Origin: Pirellulales bacterium
GTDB lineage: Bacteria > Planctomycetota > Planctomycetia > Pirellulales > JACPPG01
Direction: 5' to 3'
Assembly (NCBI GenBank): GCA_036490175.1
Contig: DASXEJ010000332.1
Span: forward strand, 1-49,742
DNA length: 49,742 nt
The position numbers and the translations under genes were made by a program. Below are positions 36,501-43,915 of this stretch, one piece after another. The notes beneath the pieces are model-generated. The model worked only from the letters and a program-made list of their open reading frames with translations, was not told where the DNA came from and ran no database searches. How positions within the stretch are numbered: the stretch's first letter is position 1; the number at the start of each line of letters is the position of its first letter.

Positions 36501-37056
36501 TCAACAGTAGGTACAGCGTGCCCAGCCAAAGCGCGGCCAGCCCCAGCTTTAACCCAGCCCATAGGGTCGACCAAGAAACTATGGGGGAATCTTGCAAACC
36601 GTTGGGATTCGATCCGCTGGCGATCACCAGCCAAGTCAGCGCCGCTCCCACGGCCACTACGGTCAGGCCGGCCCCTAGGCGTCCACCGCGAGCTTGAATC
36701 TTGAATCGAAGCAAATGCGCCGCCAGTAGATTCACAAGCATCGCCCCGCCGATCAAAAATCCACCGGGGAAAGGAAATGTTACCGCCGGCACGCTCCACG
36801 ATCGGGGGAAGAAAACACGCAGATCGATCTGAGCCACCGGAGTGCGGAAGTACTCCGCCATTACCTGCCAGATGTCCTTGTCGATTTGGGCCAGCGTGCC
36901 GGCCAGAATCAAAAAAATCGCCATCGCCATGAGCACGACGGTGATTTTCAGCGATGCGAGTGGTCGCAAGGCGTCGGCCACCACGCGGGGCAGCGAAGTC
37001 TCGGTCGACTCTCGTTCCGCCGACGCGTGCCGTTGTTGCAAGAGGTCGCTTGCCAT
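33589..37056 (-). CDS. fused ResB-CcsA cytochrome c biogenesis protein
   Basis: This gene encodes 1155 residues from the ATG at 37056. Residues about 25-560 are ResB-like: an N-terminal helix (VVLMAMAIFLILAGTLAQIDK), a membrane bundle and a large outer-face domain (MSLRFKRDYKPYSMHLID, WMNNPLRYAGETFYQSQMDVD). A periplasmic linker with coiled-coil character follows (about 580-830). The C-terminal third is CcsA: WLATHVTCITFGYATTFVAG, the heme-handling WGRFWGWDPKE at 1048-1058, and GVNQLSVGLHSYGF with a heme-ligand His. System II (Ccs) machinery exports heme and ligates it to CXXCH motifs. A fused form is known in several bacteria. It would mature the many c-type cytochromes encoded nearby. Confidence 0.96.
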   Translation of the reverse strand: MASDLLQQRHASAERESTETSLPRVVADALRPLASLKITVVLMAMAIFLILAGTLAQIDKDIWQVMAEYFRTPVAQIDLRVFFPRSWSVPAVTFPFPGGFLIGGAMLVNLLAAHLLRFKIQARGGRLGAGLTVVAVGAALTWLVIASGSNPNGLQDSPIVSWSTLWAGLKLGLAALWLGTLYLLLKIEPTRRVERVALAILAAGLGGLVVWLYMRSSVELGESSLRILWQLLKGGLAGVVLLAGCVLLFRKRAGVVLLHGGIALMMINELVVYGLHSEALMQIKEGETVNYAQDIRTVELAVVDPTDPQEDDVVVVPKSYMTEGAKISDEQLPFDIEVVRYLPNSTLRETKPDEQNPADAGTGLKFAAQEVRPGTGTDNDSKVDMPAAYVRILDKQHDDKPLGTYLVGILQSFRGVPEHVTVDGKTYDMSLRFKRDYKPYSMHLIDGRFDKYMGTDKPSNYSSDLRLVDATRQVDRKVHIWMNNPLRYAGETFYQSQMDVDPATGREFTGLSVVANTGWMIPYVACMIVATGLLAHFCIVLMRFLKRPRGEQVADRRWSWTDLAVPFFVVATALAFTYSSIRPPRTAVGQMNFDAFGRLPVMYEGRMKPLDTLARNSLRALSDSETFVDELGKRQPAVKWLLDVISDAPEATKYNVVRIQNLEVLDIFGLTRREGYRYAIDELRKNIAEFDKQVKVAQDTLPAERSVYQKKLLELESRLRIYLTLDTAFEQLNVPKERLSPEVMQELVRRQGQMFRAMHVPLAIPPDSGQGDWRPYALAWTELLAQASAGDQPSPATLSFAKILLAYGQNDASAFNKAVSHYESGLETDTPDGLNLNRIDFEAFFNRARLFFWAKWLYVVAFALAALAWLGWGKPLNRAAFALIAFTFVLHTTALVSRIYISGRPPVTNLYSAAIFVGWGGVLLGLVLEGVYRLGIGNIIAGVAGFATLLIADGLASDGGDTFIVLQAVLDTQFWLATHVTCITFGYATTFVAGLLGALYIVGGVLTPSLSKQRATDLARMIYGVVCFSIFFSFVGTVLGGLWADDSWGRFWGWDPKENGALIIVLWNALVLHARWDGMIKERGLAVLAVLGNIAVAWSAFGVNQLSVGLHSYGFTEGIALALVLFVASQLAIVGLAMVPRSKWWSSRAAGKATA

Positions 37057-37220
37057 CGTGTCGTCTTTCTTAGGTTGGTCAGGTGTCCACGCCCCCCGTT
37101 GCAACGGAAAGGCATGCCTAACATTTCGATCGTCTTCGCAAAGTCACGCCGCATGAACTGAAGCGGACGTGCTCTTCGCGCACTTGAAGTCGTCGCAGGA
37201 TCGTCTCGCTGGGGCCCCTG

Positions 37221-38363
37221 CTACGGCGCGGCGAAGCGCACCGACCGAACAAACGCCTCGAAGTTTGGCTTCTCGCGATTGACCAGCGGCACATCGCCGG
37301 TCATTTTGAAAAACCAGGCGCGGCCCCCTTCGGCGGCCATCACGCCCAGAATGGCCTTCTTCGGCCCCACGAGTTCTACATAGTCGCCAGATTGCGCAGC
37401 GACTTCAATCTTCCTGAGCCCAGCATCAAGTTCCTGCTGTGTTATCTCGCCGAGTTCGATCTGTTGTCGCCAACGGTTGATATTCGGAAGTAAGGCACCC
37501 CCGGCACCATCGAGACTGATAACCGTCACCTCGGCCGATTCGGCGCCGTCGGCAATTGCAAAGGCCGCCTTGCGCAAGCCACCTGCGGGGGCTGGTTGCC
37601 ACCCCGCCGGTTTGTCGTAAGTCAATTCCGAACTTGAGGATGCCGGTCCGCGTGGCTCCTTCCTCGGATCTTGCAGTGGAGCGGCGGAGGGTATTCCCCT
37701 GCCCGCGAACGGTGCCCGCGACATGCTGTCTTGCGGCTTATGACCCACGAGATCGACCAATGTGGCCGTTCCATCGACGATTTCGACAGATGTCACATTC
37801 TCGTGCAGCTGTGGGAGCGCCACAGGCGACAGCCCCAACTGACCACGCCAACGATTCAGGTTCGACAAGGTATATGCGTCGAGATCAGCTTCTGTCCGCG
37901 GCAGCAGAGTGACACTGAGATCGAGTGGCGCAGTTGACGACTTGGCGTCCGGCGCCGCGATTTCAATCGTTGCGTATCGCATCCCCGAGGCGGGTTTTTG
38001 CTGCCAACCCTCGGGCAATGTCCATTCGGGGGCAGCATCGCTGACGAAATGGACGCTTTTGACGAGCGCGCGAAAGTTGTCCGTCTGACCAGCGACCAAG
38101 TCGGCTGGTCCTAACAAGCGAAAAAACCACGCCTGCTCGCCGCGCGGAATCATCGCCGCCAGCATCCGGAAGTCGGCTGCTTGCGACGGCGTCTCTTCGC
38201 TGGCGTCCGGGCCGTTGCTGGCGGTGAGTGCCCGATCCTTGGGAACCCGATAATGGCTGATTTTTTCGCTACGATCGCAGCCGGCCGTGCCCACTAGGAA
38301 TAGTCCCGTAAGCAACGTTAGAAAACACGGGTATATCGCAGGTCGCGATTTGTAAGCGAGCAT
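37221..38363 (-). CDS. lipoprotein with two copies of one domain, upstream of ResB-CcsA
   Basis: This gene encodes 380 residues. The ATG at 38363 starts a lipoprotein signal peptide (LLTGLFLVGTAGC, lipidated Cys29). The mature chain holds the same block twice. Copy 1 (about 75-210) has AWFFRLLGPADLV, NFRALVKSVHF, LPEGWQQKPASGMRYATIEI and LNRWRGQLGL. Copy 2 (about 250-378) has KPAGWQPAPAGGLRKAAFAI, INRWRQQIELGEIT, YVELVG, AWFFKMTGDVPLV and NFEAFVRSVRF. The order of elements is circularly shifted at the ends, so three half-repeats may be involved. The domain is not known to me by name. It lies 164 bases upstream of ResB-CcsA on the same strand, so a link to cytochrome assembly is possible. Confidence 0.82.
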   Translation of the reverse strand: MLAYKSRPAIYPCFLTLLTGLFLVGTAGCDRSEKISHYRVPKDRALTASNGPDASEETPSQAADFRMLAAMIPRGEQAWFFRLLGPADLVAGQTDNFRALVKSVHFVSDAAPEWTLPEGWQQKPASGMRYATIEIAAPDAKSSTAPLDLSVTLLPRTEADLDAYTLSNLNRWRGQLGLSPVALPQLHENVTSVEIVDGTATLVDLVGHKPQDSMSRAPFAGRGIPSAAPLQDPRKEPRGPASSSSELTYDKPAGWQPAPAGGLRKAAFAIADGAESAEVTVISLDGAGGALLPNINRWRQQIELGEITQQELDAGLRKIEVAAQSGDYVELVGPKKAILGVMAAEGGRAWFFKMTGDVPLVNREKPNFEAFVRSVRFAAP

Positions 38364-38570
38364 GCAACAAAGACTTACGGCTAGGGGGTGAAAACCGGGC
38401 CGCAATCGGCGGGGGCGTCTATCAAGACGCAGCAGGCCCATGTCCCTCGTCACCCATTATAGCGCTCGCGTAAGGCGAAAGTATAGATACGCCCCCTACA
38501 TCGGTTTGGGACGGGCAAGATAGCCCTGGCGAGGCGTGCCGGAACGGTTCTGTGCCGTTGCGACCGCAGG

Positions 38571-39392
38571 TCAATAAACGCTCGTCGTTGTCTCGGTCCA
38601 GCCGACCACAGGGGTTTCCGGGCCCATCACAAAGACTTCGACCCGGCGATTGGAATGCCGGTCTTCGGAATCCGCGTTTGTCGAGATCGGCTGGTGGTGG
38701 CCGTAGCCTGCAACCCCGATCTGTTCGTCGCGCACGCCTTTGTTACGTAGGTAATCAGCCACGGCCAGGGCCCGCGCGGCGCTGAGATGCCAATTATCGG
38801 GATATTTGTCTCGGGTTGGTCGCTTGGCAATCTGTCGGCTATCGGTATGGCCGACAACCATAATTCGCAGCTCGCTAGCCTCGGGCGACTTGAGAAAGTG
38901 TGCGAGTTCGTCCAATGAGGTCCGCGCGTCGGACCGTAGTTCGGCCTCACCGCTGTCGAAAAGCACGTCGATGTCGAAACGACTGACGCCCATTTCCGGA
39001 TCGTAAGCGAGCCAGTCGTAGCGTCGCGATAGGTCGGCCAGTTGCAGGTCGCGTGACGATTTGTCGCTCCGCGCGCCTTCAACGAGTGAATCAACCTGAC
39101 CGCGAAGCTTCCGGCGTTCTTTCTGATAGTTGGCGAGCTGCCGGCGGTCGACTCCTAGACGCTGATCGAATTCGGCCAATTCCTCCTCGGCCTGGATCAG
39201 CTTGTTCTCGATAGTGCGATTGTGCGCCTTGAGATTCTCGATCTCTTGTAATTGGGCTTGGTTCTGCTCGGTGAGCACCCGGCTCTGCATCTGAGCAGAG
39301 GAAAGCTGCCCAGGCGAGCTCCACTGGCACCCAGGCGCAATCGCCATCAAGCCCAGTAGGGCAAAGATCGATAGTTGACGGGACCAGCCCAT
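38571..39392 (-). CDS. OmpA-family peptidoglycan-binding lipoprotein
   Basis: This gene encodes 273 residues. The ATG at 39392 follows AAAGGAG. The lipoprotein signal peptide ends AIAPGC (Cys22). A coiled coil of about 90 residues (roughly 40-130, with QNQAQLQEIENLKAHN and QLANYQKERRKLRG) separates the anchor from a C-terminal OmpA/MotB domain (about 145-265). That domain shows VLFDSGEAELRSDA, VVGHTDSRQI, NWHLSAARALAVADYL, GVAGYGHHQPI and NRRVEVFV, which include the Asp and Arg that hold diaminopimelate peptide. It should tether the outer membrane to cell-wall peptide. It lies 80 bases downstream of the HTH/TM gene on the same strand. Confidence 0.96.
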   Translation of the reverse strand: MGWSRQLSIFALLGLMAIAPGCQWSSPGQLSSAQMQSRVLTEQNQAQLQEIENLKAHNRTIENKLIQAEEELAEFDQRLGVDRRQLANYQKERRKLRGQVDSLVEGARSDKSSRDLQLADLSRRYDWLAYDPEMGVSRFDIDVLFDSGEAELRSDARTSLDELAHFLKSPEASELRIMVVGHTDSRQIAKRPTRDKYPDNWHLSAARALAVADYLRNKGVRDEQIGVAGYGHHQPISTNADSEDRHSNRRVEVFVMGPETPVVGWTETTTSVY

Positions 39393-39472
39393 GATTCGAC
39401 TCCTTTCGAATCCGCACACTTGATCGCTGTAATTTGTCGGCCGCGCGCGAAACTAATCCTGCTCGTGAGCAA

Positions 39473-40963
39473 TTAGCCAAACAAATTCATGATTGCGTCC
39501 ATGATCGTGCTGTTGACCGGAAGCGGACCATTCCAACTCCACATGTTTCGCACCAGGTCGTACATCATCATTCCGCACAACGACATGAACAGCAGGCACA
39601 TGCCAAGCAGCAATACGACCCAGATAGGATAAGGCGTTTCGACGGTCATGACCGGCGCTGTCCCGCTGGCGGCGGCAAACGCGGGTGCCGGTCCTCCCAA
39701 GCCTCCTTCGGACAACCCCCCTCCTGCACCGACATCCTCCTCGAGCATGGTCGACATGCCCCCTTCGGCTGAGGCGAACATGCTAGAGTCGGTCGCCTCG
39801 AAGGGGCTTTCCGAGTCGACGGCGATTACTTGTGACCCACTGTCTTCCGAGGACTCTTCTCCCTCCGGCGCCATGGGCGTCAACAAAAACTCGTCGCTGG
39901 TCTTCAGATCCATTACATCATCGGAATCGAACTCGGTGGCCCCACCGAGATCCTCACCCGACTCTGCTACTTCAAACGATGGGTCGGCTCCGGCCGAACG
40001 CAACTCGATCGGCGCGTCCAACGACAACCCGCTGTCCGCTGGATCGACCAACGAGATGCCGCTGTCTCCAGGGCTAAGGGTGATGTCACTGCCGGGGCCG
40101 CCGAGCACAAAATCGTCGTCCGAATACTCGTTCGCCAAGGTAATGCCCGAGTCGACGACCGGATCGACCGGCAGCGCTTCGCCGGCGAAAACTGTCGACC
40201 CTCCGACGGGCGGCGGTTCGATAATGCGACTGCTGCCCGCGGCAGGGGGGCTGATGGTTCCCAGGTCAAAGTTGCTGTCCTCAAAGGCACTAAGTTTGAT
40301 TTCGCTTTCGTCCGACGCCACGCCCTGACCGGGTTTGCCAATCACTGTGCTCGAGGGACTGTCAGGACTGGCGCTCCCTGATTGCACACGAATCGTGCTA
40401 TCCTCGGGACCCAGAGGTAGACCCGGCGTTCCAATAATTGTGCGGGAAGTGCTCGCGTCCTCAAAGCCGGCGGTCTCCAGTTTCACCGCGCTCTCGCCTG
40501 GCGAAAGCGGTGTTCCTGGCAAACCGATCATTGTTTTCGAGGCGCCGGCCGACGCATCGTCGGATGACACCAGTTTCACGTCGCTATCGAACGAAGAAAG
40601 AGGTAGGCCCGGCTGTCCAATTACGGTCGCCGAGGCGCTGGGACCCGAACTTCCAAGCTCGAATTCACTCAAAAGCACCACATCGTCGCCCGAGTCGTCG
40701 GCATCGTCCGGATCGATCGGCAGGTCCAGCGGGACTTCGCTGATCTCGTGCGAGTCTCCCAGAAAAACCTCTCCTGACATGTCCGAGGCCGCGCCGGACG
40801 AACGATTCTCCGCAACCCGATCAACGTCCTCGGGCTTAAACTTCCAACTCGTGCCATCACGGTAACCGTACAAATGTCCCTGCTGCCGCAGTTCATTGAC
40901 TTCGTCGGGGCTCATCCCCAACTGTTCGGCAGCTTCGGCCAACGTGACAAACTTGCGGGTCAT
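39473..40963 (-). CDS. HTH (excisionase-like) protein with acidic repeat region and C-terminal membrane helix
   Basis: This gene encodes 496 residues. The ATG at 40963 follows GGAGG. Residues 1-52 are a MerR/excisionase-type helix-turn-helix: FVTLAEAAEQLGMSPDEVNE, then YGYRDGTSWKFKPEDVDRV. The long middle (about 55-420) is acidic, Ser/Asp/Gly-rich and probably disordered. It carries at least four copies of a unit like TVIGQPGLPLSSFDSDVKL (also TMIGLPGTPLSPGESAVKL, TIIGTPGLPLGPEDSTIRV and a shorter TVIGKPGQG). A membrane helix of about 22 residues (IWVVLLLGMCLLFMSLCGMM) lies near the C-terminus. A DNA-binding-like head tied to the membrane is unusual. Related genes occur in planctomycetes; the role is unknown. 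Confidence 0.88.
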   Translation of the reverse strand: MTRKFVTLAEAAEQLGMSPDEVNELRQQGHLYGYRDGTSWKFKPEDVDRVAENRSSGAASDMSGEVFLGDSHEISEVPLDLPIDPDDADDSGDDVVLLSEFELGSSGPSASATVIGQPGLPLSSFDSDVKLVSSDDASAGASKTMIGLPGTPLSPGESAVKLETAGFEDASTSRTIIGTPGLPLGPEDSTIRVQSGSASPDSPSSTVIGKPGQGVASDESEIKLSAFEDSNFDLGTISPPAAGSSRIIEPPPVGGSTVFAGEALPVDPVVDSGITLANEYSDDDFVLGGPGSDITLSPGDSGISLVDPADSGLSLDAPIELRSAGADPSFEVAESGEDLGGATEFDSDDVMDLKTSDEFLLTPMAPEGEESSEDSGSQVIAVDSESPFEATDSSMFASAEGGMSTMLEEDVGAGGGLSEGGLGGPAPAFAAASGTAPVMTVETPYPIWVVLLLGMCLLFMSLCGMMMYDLVRNMWSWNGPLPVNSTIMDAIMNLFG

Positions 40964-41042
40964 GCGTTACCTCCGGCAGTTGTGTTCTCTCGCCATGCAA
41001 GAGAACCCAGTTCGCCGGTTGCATCGCACAACCAGCGGACGC

Positions 41043-41384
41043 TTATCTCTGTTCCACGAGGGCCCGCACTTCCGACGGCAACGGGCTGACGCCGTTGTAC
41101 TCGTCGATCTGCAAATCCCACTGGAACTTCCGTACACCTTTTAGAACAATATCGCCTTTGCTCGGATCGAGCTGGTAATAGCCCAGCACCCGCGTTTTTG
41201 AGTCAACGATCGCCAACATTTGGCGGCCATCGGCCGATTGCGAAGGCAGGACGATTAGTCCATCCGATATGTCGGGCGCCGTTGACGTGCGTTGTGCCAG
41301 GGCACGACCGCTGTCACCGCCTCCCGCGACAGCCGCGTACGCCACGCCAGCGCCGGCTAAAGCTCCCAGTATCATTTGTCTCAT
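41043..41384 (-). CDS. small exported protein heading the HTH-TM/OmpA gene set
   Basis: This gene encodes 113 residues. The ATG at 41384 follows AGGTGG. A short signal-like segment (ILGALAGAGVAYAAVAGG) is followed by a compact domain with DGLIVLPSQSADGRQMLAIVDSKTRVLGYYQLDP, quoted only in part here as LAIVDSKTRVLGYYQL, then KFQWDLQIDEYNG. The domain is strand-rich with no cysteines. No family is recognised beyond a general impression of a planctomycete exported protein. It lies 79 bases upstream of the HTH/TM gene on the same strand and is probably the first gene of that operon. Confidence 0.72.
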   Translation of the reverse strand: MRQMILGALAGAGVAYAAVAGGGDSGRALAQRTSTAPDISDGLIVLPSQSADGRQMLAIVDSKTRVLGYYQLDPSKGDIVLKGVRKFQWDLQIDEYNGVSPLPSEVRALVEQR

Positions 41385-41735
41385 GCAACCACCTAGGGCT
41401 GATGGGATTAGGGAAACTGGGGTCCTTAGTCCATTCTAAGAAGCCCAATTTCCGATTCAACAAAAAATGTGCCGGCGAAATGGTTCTGGTACTGCGGAAC
41501 AGGGGGTGACCGAACCAATTACGGACCAAATACCCGCACCGCCGCTAGAACCGCACCAGTTCCACCTTTGAACGCCGGAGACTTAAAATCGCGAATCTAG
41601 GGCCGGAAGCCGTACAACTCGTCTGGGAAATAGCAATCCAAACTCTCGTACGGTGGCCAGCAAGAAGGGATTTCCGCCGATTGCGAACGCTAACGCCTGG
41701 GATCCGAGCCATGGTCCCACCGGCCCGAACTGCCT

Positions 41736-41757
41736 AGGCTCGTCCGTGGACGAGCCT
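41736..41757. promoter_or_regulatory. 10-bp inverted repeat, possible operator
   Basis: AGGCTCGTCC (41736-41745) is repeated inverted as GGACGAGCCT (41748-41757) with only two bases between. The spacer is too short for a simple RNA hairpin, so a binding site for a dimeric regulator is more likely than a terminator. It lies about 200 bases upstream of queC. Confidence 0.35.
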
Positions 41758-41887
41758 GCGCCATTCACACGGTGGAGACAAAAACGCGCGGGAGTGTACC
41801 GCCGCCGTCGGGCGACCACAAGGTCAAGTAGTGCCAAGCCCTTAGCGTGACGAGCCTTACCGGCAATGCTCGCTAGCGGTGGTCGGG

Positions 41888-41915
41888 TCGACCTGCCGGC
41901 ATCCTTGTCTACAAT
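41888..41915 (+). promoter_or_regulatory. possible queC promoter
   Basis: TCGACC (41888-41893) and TACAAT (41910-41915) are spaced 16 bases apart and lie about 46 bases before the queC ATG. The -35 part overlaps a perfect GGTCGACC palindrome (41886-41893). Confidence 0.35.
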
Positions 41916-41960
41916 AAGCGAGCCCGCCTCTTTTCTAACCTCAAGCAAACAACCGGCAGC

Positions 41961-42644
41961 ATGCAGCACGCCACGCGCACCGCCGACATAGGCTTGCTGG
42001 TGAGCGGTGGGCTCGATAGCGCGATCCTACTTGCACATTTGATTGATGCTGGGCGTCGAGTGCAGCCGTTCTACGTTCGTTCTCATTTGACTTGGGAACA
42101 GACCGAACGGGCGTGGCTCCAGAAGTACTTGCGGGCATTGAATCGGCCAAGCTTGTCGCCCCTAGTGACGCTAGATTTGCCTCTCGACGATGTGTACGGA
42201 GTGCATTGGAGCACTACCGGCAAGGCCGTTCCGGGGGCCGACACGCCGGACGAGGCCGTGTATCTGCCAGGCAGAAACGCGCTGTTGCTCATCAAGGCAG
42301 TCATCTGGTGCCAGCTGCGCGGTATTGGCGAGCTTGCGCTTGCCCCGTTGGGGTCGAATCCGTTTCCCGATGCCACGGACCAATTCTTTGCAGAGTTTGA
42401 ATCTGCCTTAAACCGTGCAACCGACAGCCAACTGCGCATCGTACGGCCCTTTGCCACCTTTTCCAAACGCCAAGTTATGGAATTGGGGCGAGGTTACCCG
42501 TTGGAATTGACATTCTCCTGCATCGCGCCTGTCGACGGAATTCATTGTGGAGAATGCAACAAGTGCGAAGAACGCCGGCAGGCTTTTCTGAATTCCGGGC
42601 TGCCTGACCCGACGCAGTACGCACGAGGACGTGTATTGAAATAA
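41961..42644 (+). CDS. queC: 7-cyano-7-deazaguanine synthase (QueC)-like
   Basis: This gene encodes 227 residues. QueC converts 7-carboxy-7-deazaguanine to preQ0 with ammonia and ATP, a step in queuosine synthesis. The PP-loop nucleotide site is LLVSGGLDSAILLAHL (about 12-27). YLPGRNALLLIKAVIWCQ, GSNPFPDATDQFFAEFESAL and the zinc-binding cysteines in FSCIAPVDGIHCGECNKCEER (about 189-209, four Cys) follow. Family length is normal, but the region after the PP-loop is shorter and diverges from E. coli QueC. QueC-like proteins also act in some phage-defence (Qat) or DNA-modifying systems, yet queD next door argues for the queuosine route. No ribosome-binding site is evident. Confidence 0.9.
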   Translation: MQHATRTADIGLLVSGGLDSAILLAHLIDAGRRVQPFYVRSHLTWEQTERAWLQKYLRALNRPSLSPLVTLDLPLDDVYGVHWSTTGKAVPGADTPDEAVYLPGRNALLLIKAVIWCQLRGIGELALAPLGSNPFPDATDQFFAEFESALNRATDSQLRIVRPFATFSKRQVMELGRGYPLELTFSCIAPVDGIHCGECNKCEERRQAFLNSGLPDPTQYARGRVLK

Positions 42645-42746
42645 CGCGGCACGATAACGCCGCGAATTTGTATTTTGCCCGAGACAGTTTGACTTCACTC
42701 ATCAAAACTAGGGGAGGCCGCTGTTGACTGCGGCCGAGGTTAGACC

Positions 42747-43148
42747 ATGTTCCGCGTCACACGCGAAATCGACTTCTGCTATGGGCACCGGTTGCTCAAT
42801 TACGATGGGAAGTGCAAGAACCTGCACGGGCACAATGGCCGAGCGGTTATCGTGCTCGAAGGTGCCGCGCTCGACGATCGTGGCATGCTGTTGGATTTCT
42901 CCGACATCAAGCAAGTAGTAAGCCGCTGGATCGACGATCAGTTAGACCATCGTATGTTGCTGCATCGTGATGACCCGGTGGTGCCATTGTTGCGCGAGGT
43001 GGGAGAACCACTCTATCTACTCGACGAAAACCCCACGGCCGAGAACATTGCCAAATTGATTTTCGAGTTTACCGCCGCGCAGGGATTTCCAATTGTCGAA
43101 GCGCACCTGTGGGAAACGCCGCACTGTTTCGCGACATATCGCCGCTGA
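42747..43148 (+). CDS. queD: 6-carboxy-5,6,7,8-tetrahydropterin synthase (QueD)-like
   Basis: This gene encodes 133 residues. QueD turns dihydroneopterin triphosphate into 6-carboxytetrahydropterin, the first dedicated step of queuosine synthesis. The pterin-synthase fold is clear: FCYGHRLLNYDGKCKNLHGHNGRAVI, quoted in part as GHRLLN then CKNLHGHNG, provides the three zinc-binding histidines and the catalytic Cys. LLDFSDIKQ, LDHRMLL and NPTAENIAKLIFEF follow, then the usual VEAHLWETP. It lies 102 bases after queC on the same strand. QueE, the intermediate enzyme, is not in the window. A 6-pyruvoyl tetrahydropterin synthase role is a weaker alternative. Confidence 0.93.
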   Translation: MFRVTREIDFCYGHRLLNYDGKCKNLHGHNGRAVIVLEGAALDDRGMLLDFSDIKQVVSRWIDDQLDHRMLLHRDDPVVPLLREVGEPLYLLDENPTAENIAKLIFEFTAAQGFPIVEAHLWETPHCFATYRR

Positions 43149-43371
43149 ACAGCGTAGCGCGCGTCGTTTGCCCCACGTCCGTACAGCTGCAAGCGCGACA
43201 TCAATGCGATAGGTGATTGTCGCAGGTTCGCGACGGAAACAGCCTTTCTGCCGGCAGGGCTACTCCCGATGCTGCCATCTGGATAGTTCAGCTGCGATTG
43301 AACTTGCGCTGACATATTTCGGCATTATTCTTTGCGGCACGGTACGTGCATCTTGTCCCACGCAAGCAAGA

Positions 43372-43391
43372 GGAGGCCTTCGGTAGCCTCC
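43372..43391 (+). promoter_or_regulatory. hairpin in the leader of the Gly/Tyr-rich gene
   Basis: GGAGGC (43372-43377) pairs with GCCTCC (43386-43391) around an 8-nt loop, about 40 bases before the ATG at 43429. It could affect translation or transcript stability. There is no T-tract. Confidence 0.3.
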
Positions 43392-43428
43392 AAGAAAAGT
43401 GCAAATTCAAGGAGAGAGGAGTAAGGAC

Positions 43429-43794
43429 ATGCGACGCATCATGTGGAGCGTAGTCATGACGGGAGTGATGTTGGCTGCCGTGGGACTCTCCGACCCAGAA
43501 CAAGCCCAAGCAGGCCCGGGATTCTTTAGCTTGTCCGTTGGAACGCCAAGCTATACGGGATACTACGGTGCCGGCTATCCAGGCCCCGGCTATGGTGGCT
43601 ATCCGGGGCCGAACTATGCCGGTTACGCGGGCGTCGCTCCCGTTGTTTCGCAGCCATATATGTACGCTGGATTACCGTTTGGTGGCGGTCCAAGTTATCC
43701 AGGTCTGCAGTATGGCGCTTATACCCCGGGCGGATTCTATCCGCATGCCAGTTATGGTCATCACGGCTATGGCCACGGCCATTATCGCTGGTAG
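43429..43794 (+). CDS. small exported Gly/Tyr/Pro-rich protein
   Basis: This gene encodes 121 residues. The ATG at 43429 lies just after AAGGAC and a nearby GGAG. A signal peptide of about 30 residues (MRRIMWSVVMTGVMLAAVGL, ending AQAGP) is followed by a mature chain made almost entirely of Gly, Tyr, Pro and Ala. It has short repeated units such as GYPGPGYGGYPGPNYAGYAG, then GGGPSYPGLQYG and a His-rich end (SYGHHGYGHGHYRW). The composition resembles structural or adhesive surface proteins; the terminal histidines could bind metal. It is flanked by a strong 15-bp hairpin starting 29 bases after the stop. Low-complexity proteins like this are common in planctomycetes. Function unknown. Confidence 0.8.
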   Translation: MRRIMWSVVMTGVMLAAVGLSDPEQAQAGPGFFSLSVGTPSYTGYYGAGYPGPGYGGYPGPNYAGYAGVAPVVSQPYMYAGLPFGGGPSYPGLQYGAYTPGGFYPHASYGHHGYGHGHYRW

Positions 43795-43822
43795 GTAGAT
43801 GTGAGTACGGCCCATTGCAAGC

Positions 43823-43871
43823 TTGCGCCAGTCTAGCAGCTGTCGTGCAAGCATTGGCTGGACTGGCGCAA
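43823..43871 (+). terminator. 15-bp hairpin downstream of the Gly/Tyr-rich gene
   Basis: Bases 43823-43837 pair with 43857-43871 through 15 positions with one T-G wobble; the loop is 19 nt. On the plus strand it is followed by A residues rather than T. As a plus-strand terminator it would rely on stem strength alone. Confidence 0.5.
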
Positions 43872-43915
43872 AAAAAAACGCTCTGGCGGACCGTTTCCAG
43901 TCAACACCAGAGCGT
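43870..43915 (-). terminator. intrinsic terminator on the minus strand
   Basis: On the minus strand, ACGCTCTGG (43915-43907) pairs perfectly with CCAGAGCGT (43886-43878) around a 20-nt loop. The stem runs directly into nine T residues (43878-43870). This is a textbook factor-independent terminator. No minus-strand gene that would use it is recognisable between here and 48533, where bioA ends. Confidence 0.75.

Larger units (their letters stand above)
41385..41960. other. divergent intergenic region upstream of queC
   Basis: These 576 bases separate the small exported protein gene (minus) from queC (plus). A minus-strand frame is open across 41583-41969 but looks non-coding. The region holds a near-perfect 22-base dyad (41736-41757) and a possible queC promoter (41888-41915). 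There is no preQ1 riboswitch that I can recognise. Confidence 0.45.

Noticed and set aside
41583-41969. Minus-strand open frame of 128 codons overlapping the queC start
   Set aside because: No hydrophobic core, repeats or domain; high Arg/Ala/Gly from GC-rich non-coding DNA; overlaps the queC start and promoter region.
41961-43148. QueC/QueD as part of a Qat-type or deazaguanine DNA-modification defence system
   Set aside because: No QatA, QatB, QatD or DNA-transglycosylase (DpdA-like) gene is nearby; ordinary queuosine synthesis explains the pair.
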